Source: Nitrospiraceae bacterium
GTDB taxonomy: Bacteria; Nitrospirota; Thermodesulfovibrionia; Thermodesulfovibrionales; UBA9159
Reading direction: 5' to 3'
NCBI GenBank assembly: GCA_003453735.1
Contig: DMNE01000429.1
Location: 1-7,776 of the forward strand
DNA: 7,776 nt
The translations under genes and the position numbers were made by a program. Below, one piece after another: positions 1 to 5,106 of this stretch. Under the pieces are notes generated by a model, which saw only the letters and a list, made by a program, of their open reading frames with translations, had not been told where the DNA came from and searched no databases. Position 1 is the first letter of the stretch; every line of letters starts with the position of its first letter.

Positions 1-906
1 GACAACGTCGGGGTACTCATCGCACAGGAGCAGTATTTCCAGGATGACATGGTTTTAGTTATCGATATCGGAACAAACGGTGAACTCCTTCTCGGAAATA
101 AAGAGAGGGTATGCTCCACTTCATGTGCAACAGGCCCGGCCTTTGAAGGTGCTCAGATAAAATTCGGGATGAGAGCGGCACCGGGGGCAATCGAAAAAGT
201 CAAAATTGATCCTGAGACAAAGGAACCCCAGTACAAGGTCATCGGAAAGGCCGACTGGCACACCCACATTGAAGGGAAGATTAACGCAAAGGGCATTTGC
301 GGTTCCGGGATTATTGATGTGATCGCCGAGATGTTTAAAGCGGGCATCATTGACAAGACTGGCAAATTCGTCATGAACCTCGGTACTAACAGGGTGCGGC
401 TTGACGCCGTTGACAAAAAACCGGAGTATGTCCTGGCATGGGCTGAAGAAACGTCAATCAATGCGGATATCACCGTTACGCAGGCAGATGTTCGCGCCCT
501 GCAACTCGCGAAGGGAGCCCTCTATACCGGTGCAAAATTGATGATGCAGAAGATGGGGGTGACAAAGCTGGACAGGGTCGAGCTGGCCGGTGCCTTTGGC
601 AGCCATATAGACCGAGAGGCGTCCCTGGCCCTCGGGATGTTTCCCGACGTTCCGATCGATAAAGTCGTTGTTGTGGGAAATGCTGCCGGAGACGGTGCAC
701 GAATGGCCCTGCTGAATAAGGCAAAAAGACTTGAGGCCGACGAGCGTGCCCGATGGGTTCAGTTCGTTGAAATAGCAACAGAGCCGGCTTTTGAGAAGGA
801 ATTCATGCAGGCGATGCACATCCCCCATATGAAGGACAAATATCCAAATCTCAAGAAGATGCTCGAGGAGCAAAAAGCGCCCATTGCTTCAAGCATAAAG
901 GGATAG
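1..906 (+). CDS. Corrinoid-protein reductive activator, ASKHA/DUF4445 C-terminal part (5'-truncated)
   Basis: The reading frame is open from base 1, so the true start is upstream of the window; the ATG at 49 sits inside a conserved core and is not the start. The visible 301 residues match the C-terminal ASKHA-fold ATPase domain of RACo/RamA-like proteins, which use ATP to drive one-electron reduction of inactive Co(II) corrinoids back to Co(I). Seen directly (numbering from base 1): a phosphate-loop-like DIGTNGE at residues 22-28, an ICGSGIID stretch around 99-106, ELAGAFGS at 194-201, and a nucleotide-site glycine-rich VVGNAAGDGA at about 224-233. The family usually has an N-terminal [2Fe-2S] ferredoxin domain; it cannot be seen here. 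The helical C-terminal tail (about 235-301) is normal for the family. It is followed after 21 nt by a small conserved gene and then an ABC importer, consistent with a corrinoid methyltransferase operon. Family call is firm; the specific corrinoid partner is unknown. Confidence 0.88.
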   Translation, partial: DNVGVLIAQEQYFQDDMVLVIDIGTNGELLLGNKERVCSTSCATGPAFEGAQIKFGMRAAPGAIEKVKIDPETKEPQYKVIGKADWHTHIEGKINAKGICGSGIIDVIAEMFKAGIIDKTGKFVMNLGTNRVRLDAVDKKPEYVLAWAEETSINADITVTQADVRALQLAKGALYTGAKLMMQKMGVTKLDRVELAGAFGSHIDREASLALGMFPDVPIDKVVVVGNAAGDGARMALLNKAKRLEADERARWVQFVEIATEPAFEKEFMQAMHIPHMKDKYPNLKKMLEEQKAPIASSIKG

Positions 907-927
907 ACACTGAGAGGCATTTGAGAA

Positions 928-1260
928 ATGACGAGGGTCTTGATTCATCCTGGGGCTTGCGGAATGCCGGCCACCGTGGAAGTTGTAAAGAAAGAAGGAA
1001 AATGTTTCGTAGTAAAAATAACTTCTCAATGCGAGATGGTCGAGAAGCTCGGCAAAGACATCACTGAGCTGACCATGATGGATGCATTCAAACGGTTTTT
1101 CGATAATCCGGTGTACAGGACGGGGGCAACATGCCTGAAGCATGTTGCCTGTCCCGTTCCGTCAGGAATACTCAAGGCACTCGAAGTGGAGGCCGGGTTG
1201 AATCTCCCGAGAGACGTGAGTATTACCTTTTTGAAAAACGAGCCCGATTCGGAACAGTAG
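928..1260 (+). CDS. Small conserved cysteine-containing protein of unknown function (possibly DUF6951-like)
   Basis: A 110-residue soluble protein with no signal peptide or membrane segment. ATG 928 is preceded by GAGAGG at 912-917, a slightly distant ribosome site. It has five cysteines (residues 11, 26, 35, 69, 75). The most family-like stretches are PGACGMPATVEV near the N-terminus, SQCEMVEKL at about 33-41, and KHVACPVPSGILKALEVEAG at about 71-90. His72 and Cys75 plus Cys11/35 could bind a metal or cofactor, but this is only a pattern. I recall similar short proteins, labelled DUF6951 in databases, occurring beside corrinoid-activator genes; that name is from memory and unverified. The position 21 nt after the activator gene and 21 nt before the binding-protein gene argues for co-transcription and a role linked to corrinoid metabolism or the imported substrate. 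No catalytic function can be assigned. Confidence 0.8.
   Translation: MTRVLIHPGACGMPATVEVVKKEGKCFVVKITSQCEMVEKLGKDITELTMMDAFKRFFDNPVYRTGATCLKHVACPVPSGILKALEVEAGLNLPRDVSITFLKNEPDSEQ
1125..1149. repeat. Perfect 10-bp hairpin inside the small conserved gene
   Basis: GGCAACATGC (1125-1134) and GCATGTTGCC (1140-1149) are exact reverse complements around loop CTGAA. A further CGGG (1121-1124) can pair with CCCG (1153-1156) across a 3-nt bulge. The segment encodes the conserved TCLKHVACPV part of the 110-residue protein, so the structure may be a codon by-product. No T-run follows. Confidence 0.5.
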
Positions 1261-1281
1261 GCAGAGGCGCTCGGGGTAACA

Positions 1282-2235
1282 ATGAAAAAAATCCTTTCAG
1301 TTGTAATGCTTCTATCATTAGGCCTTTCAGCACCAGTAAGTGCTGCTCCGGTCACTATTCGTCTCGGCTATCTCAGCAATGACCTCCACCATCTAGCGGC
1401 CTGGGTTGCTCTTGAGAAGGGTTTTTTCAGAGACGAAGGGTTATCCGTAGCAATTGCAGGGGTTTTTCATGCAGGTCCCGAAGAGATGACCGCTTTCGCC
1501 TCAGAGAACCTCGATGTAGGATATCTCGGCATAGCCCCTGCTATGACAGGAGCCGCGAACAAATCGGCTAAAGTGAGGGTTATCTGCCTCGCCAACGCGG
1601 AAGGCTCAGCAATTGTTGTGCGAAGAGATTCTCCGATAGGGGACCTAAAAGACCTCGCAGGGAAAACGGTTGCCATACCAGGGTATTCGAGTGTCCAGGA
1701 TATTCTGTTGCGGAGGGCCCTGGAGCGCTCAGGAATTCAGAGCAAGAAGATCGCAATCATAGTGATAAAGCCCCCTGAAATGATCCCCGCTCTCGATACA
1801 AAACAGATCGATGCCTTTGTTGCATGGGAGCCATATCCTGCACAGGCGGTGGCCAAGGGAATCGGAAAGGTTCTCACCACTTCGTCGCAGATATGGCAAA
1901 ATCACCCCTGCTGCGTTGTGGCCGTGGCAGAAACGTTCTATGAGCACAACAGGGAAATCATTAAACGATTTCTCAGGGCACATCGTAAAGCAACCGACTT
2001 CATCAGAAACAATCCTGACGAAGCAATCAAAATCGCCATGAAATATACAGGAATGGATGCGCTAACCCTTCGGGAGGCGATGAAGGATATTACCTATCAG
2101 TACATGATGGACAGAGAGACTATGAAGGAATACGCAGGATATCTCCTGAGGTTTCAGTACATAAAGCCGATGAATGTCGATGCATTCATCACTGGTTTTA
2201 TCGATATGAAGACGCTTCAAGAGACGCCCCGATAG
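1282..2235 (+). CDS. ABC transporter periplasmic substrate-binding protein, NitT/TauT (SsuA/NMT1-like) family
   Basis: A 317-residue periplasmic binding protein, the usual length for this family. ATG 1282 is preceded by a GGGGT stretch at 1273-1277. It opens with a classic Sec signal peptide: MKK, a hydrophobic core LSVVMLLSLGLS, and a likely cleavage site in PVSAAP near residues 18-22. There is no lipobox cysteine, so it should be a free periplasmic protein, implying a diderm cell. The mature part begins with the family fold: IRLGYLSNDLHHLAAWVALE then KGFFRDEGL, followed by LDVGYLGIAPAMT (about 77-89), the VVRRDSPIGDLKDLAGKTVAIPG hinge region (split here: DLKDLAGKT at about 121-129), and AFVAWEPYPAQAV (about 178-190). 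These correspond to binders of nitrate, alkanesulfonates, taurine, thiamine precursors and related small molecules. The ligand cannot be read from sequence; the neighbouring corrinoid activator suggests a methylated or C1-bearing compound, which is inference. Confidence 0.9.
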   Translation: MKKILSVVMLLSLGLSAPVSAAPVTIRLGYLSNDLHHLAAWVALEKGFFRDEGLSVAIAGVFHAGPEEMTAFASENLDVGYLGIAPAMTGAANKSAKVRVICLANAEGSAIVVRRDSPIGDLKDLAGKTVAIPGYSSVQDILLRRALERSGIQSKKIAIIVIKPPEMIPALDTKQIDAFVAWEPYPAQAVAKGIGKVLTTSSQIWQNHPCCVVAVAETFYEHNREIIKRFLRAHRKATDFIRNNPDEAIKIAMKYTGMDALTLREAMKDITYQYMMDRETMKEYAGYLLRFQYIKPMNVDAFITGFIDMKTLQETPR

Positions 2236-2243
2236 AATGCTCC

Positions 2244-3026
2244 GTGGATGAAAAGGCCGTGCAGAAGAGACAGAAAGTGCTACCGTATGCCCTTCTCTTA
2301 ACGGTCCTTGTTCTCTGGCAGGTATTATCGTCATCAGGCCTTATTGCGCCAAACAGACTACCTTCTCCGTTGAGCGTTCTGAGAGGACTGCTCGAACTTT
2401 TTACCACCGGCGTTCCACCTGGCTATACGCTTGGTGGCCACTGTTTGAGCAGCCTTGGAAGGGTCATGAGCGGTGTTGCCCTTGCGGTCACTGTTGCTTT
2501 ACCTTTGGGGATGTTCATGGGATTCTGGAGATGGCTGAGAGATGTCCTCCAGCCGCTCATCGAGATCATCCGGCCTGTGCCCCCTTTGGCATGGGTTCCG
2601 ATCGCCATCCTCTGGTTCGGAATCGGTGATGCCTCCGCATCGTTCATCATTTTCCTTGCTGCATTCTTTCCGGTGCTCCTGAACACTATTGACGGTGTCC
2701 TCTCTGTCGATAAGCGTCTTATAGAATCTGCTATCATCCTTGGTGCAAGGAAACATGACCTTTTCTTCAAGGTCTTGCTCCCCGGTTCTACTCCATCGAT
2801 CATAACGGGGATGCGAATCGGTATGGGTATCGGATGGATGACCGTTGTAGCTGCGGAATTCACCGGGATCAAGAACGGATATGGCCTAGGCTATATGATC
2901 ATGACCGCACGAGATATCCAGCGGCCGGATCAGATCATCGCCGGCATGGTTGTTATCGGGCTCATTGGATATTCCCTGGATCTTGTCATAAAAAAAGTCG
3001 AACAAAAAATTCTCCGCTGGCGGTAA
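2244..3026 (+). CDS. ABC transporter permease, NitT/TauT (SsuC/TauC-like)
   Basis: A 260-residue inner-membrane permease. The chosen start is GTG 2244, only 8 nt after the binding-protein stop; a nearby ATG at 2237 is out of frame and closes at once. No strong Shine-Dalgarno is visible, so translation is probably coupled to the upstream gene. The first transmembrane helix is at about residues 14-34 (YALLLTVLVLWQVLSSSGLI), followed by several more, typical of six-helix permeases. The diagnostic cytoplasmic EAA-type loop that docks with the ATPase is at about 160-190: ESAIILGARKHDLFFKVLLP with GSTPSIITGMRIG after it. The upstream segment IRPVPPLAWVPIAILWFGIG is the standard family signature. 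Together with the flanking genes it forms a complete importer. Substrate unknown. Confidence 0.9.
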   Translation: MDEKAVQKRQKVLPYALLLTVLVLWQVLSSSGLIAPNRLPSPLSVLRGLLELFTTGVPPGYTLGGHCLSSLGRVMSGVALAVTVALPLGMFMGFWRWLRDVLQPLIEIIRPVPPLAWVPIAILWFGIGDASASFIIFLAAFFPVLLNTIDGVLSVDKRLIESAIILGARKHDLFFKVLLPGSTPSIITGMRIGMGIGWMTVVAAEFTGIKNGYGLGYMIMTARDIQRPDQIIAGMVVIGLIGYSLDLVIKKVEQKILRWR

Positions 3027-3029
3027 ACA

Positions 3030-3803
3030 ATGGAACTTTCTGTTGTCGGCATAAGCAAATCCTTTAATAGCATCGGCGACGGAGAAACAATCTCTGCTTT
3101 GAAGGATATATCGTTCAAGGTTCCGGAAGGCCGCTTGATCTGCATCGTAGGTCCGAGCGGATGCGGGAAAACAACCCTATTGCGAATCATTTCCGGCCTT
3201 GACAAGCCCGACAGGGGGAGGATCATTCTCGATGAAGCGGAGATAACAACGCCACGAAAAGAGATAGGGTATGTCTTTCAAGAGCCGGGCCTCCTGCCTT
3301 GGCGGACCGTCCTCAGGAATGTTGAATTCGGTCTCGAAGTCGCCGGAGTGCATAGGAATCAGGGGAGGCTTAAGGCCTTACTTTTCCTTGAACTCGTTGA
3401 ACTGAAGGGTTTTGAACAATTTTACCCGAAAGAGATCTCAGGCGGCATGAAGCAGAAGGCTGCCTTAGCTATGTCTTTGGTCATGGAACCGAAAGTCCTG
3501 CTCATGGACGAACCCTTTGTTGCCCTCGACTCCCAGACGAGGAATTATCTTCAGGAAGTTCTTCTGCGGGCATGGGAAAAAACAGGATGCACCGTGATAT
3601 TTGTAACGCACAATGTTGATGAGGCGGTATTCCTCGGCGATGAAGTTATCTGCCTAACTTCAAGACCCGCTGAGATCGGCAAAAGACTCGAGGTTGATAT
3701 CCCCCGCCCCCGTGAGAGAACGGGCAGCGAGTTGAATAGCATCCGTAGAGAGATCCTTTTCTTTCTCGAAGACGAACGGAAAAAGTCCTTACACAGCACA
3801 TGA
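3030..3803 (+). CDS. ABC transporter ATP-binding protein, NitT/TauT (SsuB/TauB-like)
   Basis: A 257-residue ATPase that powers the adjacent importer. ATG 3030 lies 3 nt after the permease stop. All nucleotide-binding motifs are present in order: Walker A GPSGCGKTT at 41-49, Q-loop VFQEP at 82-86 followed by the LLPWRTV stretch typical of the SsuB/TauB class, signature ISGGMKQK at 136-143, Walker B VLLMDEPF at 156-163 with the D-loop ALD at 165-167, and the switch histidine in VTHNVDEA at 192-199. The signature is slightly unusual: lysines replace the arginines common in LSGGMRQR, a conservative change that should not abolish function. The length matches single-domain members with no added regulatory domain. 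It is the last gene of the five-gene run; no convincing terminator follows. Confidence 0.92.
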   Translation: MELSVVGISKSFNSIGDGETISALKDISFKVPEGRLICIVGPSGCGKTTLLRIISGLDKPDRGRIILDEAEITTPRKEIGYVFQEPGLLPWRTVLRNVEFGLEVAGVHRNQGRLKALLFLELVELKGFEQFYPKEISGGMKQKAALAMSLVMEPKVLLMDEPFVALDSQTRNYLQEVLLRAWEKTGCTVIFVTHNVDEAVFLGDEVICLTSRPAEIGKRLEVDIPRPRERTGSELNSIRREILFFLEDERKKSLHST

Positions 3804-3860
3804 GAGAGATTGCCGCAGAGCCGAACAACGAGTTCGTTATCATGAAAAAATGTCATTAAA

Positions 3861-3884
3861 GTTTTCCGGATAGTTTTCCGATGA
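3861..3884. repeat. Imperfect 12-bp tandem direct repeat
   Basis: Two adjacent 12-bp units share the first eight bases, GTTTTCCG, at 3861-3868 and 3873-3880; the last four bases of each unit differ. Helically phased direct repeats of about this period are a common layout for response-regulator binding sites. It lies about 50-70 bases upstream of the small reading frame at 3934. No regulator is identifiable and chance occurrence in AT-rich DNA is possible. Confidence 0.3.
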
Positions 3885-3916
3885 GAAAGGTTAGGAAATA
3901 AAATATTCATATATTA

Positions 3917-3931
3917 AGATCCGGAGGATCT
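3917..3931 (+). promoter_or_regulatory. Shine-Dalgarno partly inside a small hairpin
   Basis: GGAGG at 3923-3927 sits 6 nt before an ATG at 3934, an optimal ribosome-site spacing. The site lies within a 6-bp inverted repeat (AGATCC at 3917-3922, GGATCT at 3926-3931, 3-nt loop GGA), so the ribosome site could be partly masked. It is the best Shine-Dalgarno in the intergenic region and the main reason to take the following small frame seriously. Confidence 0.4.
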
Positions 3932-3933
3932 CT

Positions 3934-4107
3934 ATGTCACTTGGTATGGCAACGCTCACTGGTTTGCTCGCCATTTCAGTGAAAGCAAATATTTTCTCGC
4001 TTCTGTTGCAAAGCCTGCCAAAGGCTTTGCAACAGAACTGTACCGTTTTCTTGCCGAAGAGAGAACTCATAACTGCCCGCATCGTTACCGTTTCAATTCT
4101 CTCCTAA
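3934..4107 (+). CDS. Possible small protein, 57 codons, unrecognised
   Basis: The ATG at 3934 follows a near-consensus GGAGG by 6 nt and the frame runs 57 codons to TAA at 4105-4107. The product begins MSLGMATLTGLLAISVKANI and continues with a hydrophobic FSLLLQSL stretch, so one weak membrane or amphipathic segment (about residues 5-29) is conceivable. The frame spans the perfect inverted repeat at 4001-4037, which encodes the LLQSLPKALQQ part; coding capacity there may be a by-product of the palindrome. I recognise no family. It could be a real small protein, a decayed remnant of a mobile element, or chance. The good ribosome site is the only positive evidence. Confidence 0.28.
   Translation: MSLGMATLTGLLAISVKANIFSLLLQSLPKALQQNCTVFLPKRELITARIVTVSILS
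4001..4037. repeat. Perfect 16-bp inverted repeat, 5-nt loop; arms resemble IS6-family ends
   Basis: The left arm TTCTGTTGCAAAGCCT (4001-4016) and the right arm AGGCTTTGCAACAGAA (4022-4037) are exact reverse complements with loop GCCAA. Pairing stops just outside (C against C). Each arm read inward carries TTCTGTTGCAAAG, which matches, from memory, the terminal inverted repeats of IS6-family elements such as ISS1 and IS431 (GGTTCTGTTGCAAAG). It may be a collapsed element made of two ends, or simply a strong hairpin acting on transcripts between the two operons. No 8-bp target duplication is visible on the flanks. There is no adjacent T-run, so it is not a standard intrinsic terminator. Confidence 0.6.
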
Positions 4108-4190
4108 GTCTCGCAGTTGCAAATGCTGAGTATTGTCCCTTGCTACCCTTCTTTTTTGAGTTAAATCCTTTTCTTATTCTCTCTCGTGCA

Positions 4191-4199
4191 TGGTAGAAT
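4191..4199 (+). promoter_or_regulatory. Candidate extended -10 promoter for the redox operon
   Basis: TGGTAGAAT contains the extended -10 TGn followed by TAGAAT (4194-4199), one mismatch from TATAAT. The 17-nt-spaced -35 position (4171-4176, TTCTTA) is poor, as is usual for extended -10 promoters. Predicted initiation near 4206 would give a leader of about 45 nt before ATG 4252. Its position just ahead of the membrane cytochrome gene supports separate transcription from the ABC operon. Single-site matches of this kind are frequent by chance. Confidence 0.35.
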
Positions 4200-4251
4200 A
4201 GAAGAGTGACTTCTTGGCGCATTCTTATTGATAGCAGTTCGTAGGCTGCAG

Positions 4252-5106
4252 ATGAACGCTCAACCTTGGCGGAGGATAGAGATTCAACCGATTCATTACT
4301 CAAAGCCTTGGCTTTTATTCTGGCTAGCAGCTATCTTCGCAAGTGGTTACCTGCTTTATGCCCTCTGCCGCAAGTGGCGAAGCTGGTCCTGCGGAATAAA
4401 ACAGGAGCGAGCAAACAAGAAATACAGGGGTCGCTTCATCAAGATCTGGCTTGCCGAAATAGTATTGCAACGCCAGTTGCTCGGCCTCTCTTCCTCGCGC
4501 TGGCTTGTTCATATGTTCATTTTCGTGGGTTTTATCGGCCTTACGTTTCTCTCCATATCGCTGTTTTTTTTTACAAGAATATCGAACCTGGGATGGGATG
4601 GTGGCTGGGCAGATCATGTCCTTCGTAATGAAGGGTATATCCTTATCAAGCTCTGGGGCGACGGCTTCGGGCTTATTCTCCTCCTCGGCTTGGCATCTGC
4701 CTGTGTAAGGCGTTTTTTCTTCCGTCCTCCACAACAAATGAACGAGCAGATGGATAGGCTCCTGCTCATTTTCCTTTTGTGGCTTACCCTTTCGGGATTT
4801 GCCCTCGAAGGTCTGCGCCTGTCCCTTGTATCCCCCGATGTCGCCCGGTATTCTTTCATCGGACATTTGTTTGCTCCTGCCGGGGTATTCACGCTCAGAG
4901 AACTGCAGCCCTGGCTGACGCTTGTTTGGACAGTGCACTCCTTCAGCGGCTTAGCACTTCTGGTCTATCTTCCCCACAGTAAGCTGCTGCACAGCATACT
5001 GGCTCCCATCATCATCGCTCGGAATGCCGTTGAAGAGCAAGAAAGGAGGGATCTTTATTGGCCAGAAATTCCAAAGCAAAAAACTGCCAGATCGCCCGGG
5101 GGCTGA
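4252..5106 (+). CDS. NarI/HdrE/DsrM-like b-type cytochrome membrane subunit (pair 1)
   Basis: About 284 residues with five probable transmembrane helices, resembling the gamma subunit of respiratory nitrate reductase and the HdrE/DsrM membrane subunits that exchange electrons with quinones through b hemes. I chose ATG 4252; the frame is open back to a TTG at 4228 (8 residues longer) and neither start has a good ribosome site. Numbered from ATG 4252, histidines lie at 87 (WLVHMFIFVGFIG, helix 2), 122, 205, 229 (VWTVHSFSGLALLVYL, last helix), 242 and 247. The YLPHSKLLH end of the last helix is the most telling family motif, matching the conserved end of NarI-type subunits. The first helix (WLLFWLAAIFASGYLLYAL) is followed by a positively charged loop. 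The 3' end overlaps the next gene by 49 nt, so the two products are almost certainly partners. The heme ligands are inferred from family pattern, not proven. Confidence 0.8.
   Translation: MNAQPWRRIEIQPIHYSKPWLLFWLAAIFASGYLLYALCRKWRSWSCGIKQERANKKYRGRFIKIWLAEIVLQRQLLGLSSSRWLVHMFIFVGFIGLTFLSISLFFFTRISNLGWDGGWADHVLRNEGYILIKLWGDGFGLILLLGLASACVRRFFFRPPQQMNEQMDRLLLIFLLWLTLSGFALEGLRLSLVSPDVARYSFIGHLFAPAGVFTLRELQPWLTLVWTVHSFSGLALLVYLPHSKLLHSILAPIIIARNAVEEQERRDLYWPEIPKQKTARSPGG
5044..5049 (+). promoter_or_regulatory. Consensus Shine-Dalgarno that fixes a TTG start
   Basis: A full AGGAGG lies 8 nt before the TTG at 5058, inside the end of the upstream membrane-protein gene. It is the strongest ribosome site in the window and decides the rare TTG start of the Fe-S protein gene. 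Confidence 0.75.

Larger units (their letters stand above)
3804..4251. other. Intergenic region between the two operons
   Basis: About 450 bases separate the ATPase gene from the first membrane cytochrome gene. The sequence is more AT-rich than the flanking genes. It holds, in order: a weak 5-bp hairpin at 3822-3836, a 12-bp tandem repeat at 3861-3884, a Shine-Dalgarno inside a small hairpin at 3917-3931, a 57-codon reading frame at 3934-4107, a perfect 16-bp inverted repeat at 4001-4037, a run of six T at 4152-4157, and an extended -10 promoter candidate at 4191-4199. Minus-strand frames here show no recognisable family features. No tRNA-like or CRISPR-like structure was noticed. Confidence 0.6.

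Noticed and set aside
454..873. 139-aa minus-strand open frame opposite the corrinoid activator gene
   Set aside because: It lies wholly antisense to a strongly conserved gene, and its product has no recognisable domain.
2423..2872. 149-aa minus-strand open frame opposite the permease gene
   Set aside because: Antisense to the permease, including its conserved EAA loop; no independent coding evidence.
4001..4037. Intrinsic terminator for the ABC operon
   Set aside because: The stem is strong but no T-run follows directly on either strand; the nearest T-rich stretch is about ten bases away and broken. It was kept as an inverted repeat only.
4108..4157. Terminator ending in the T6 run at 4152-4157
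   Set aside because: No stable GC-rich stem lies immediately upstream of the T-run.
4228..4251. TTG 4228 as the start of the pair 1 cytochrome
   Set aside because: No ribosome site precedes it and the added eight residues show no family feature; ATG 4252 was preferred, though the evidence is weak either way.
3891..4303. Two minus-strand frames (63 and 72 aa) in and beside the intergenic region, considered as divergent genes
   Set aside because: Neither product shows a family motif; the second overlaps the start of the cytochrome gene and the first merely mirrors the palindrome region.
4324..4938. 204-aa minus-strand open frame opposite the pair 1 cytochrome gene
   Set aside because: Its product is a low-information, charged mirror of a membrane-protein gene; the + strand protein has clear helices and family motifs.
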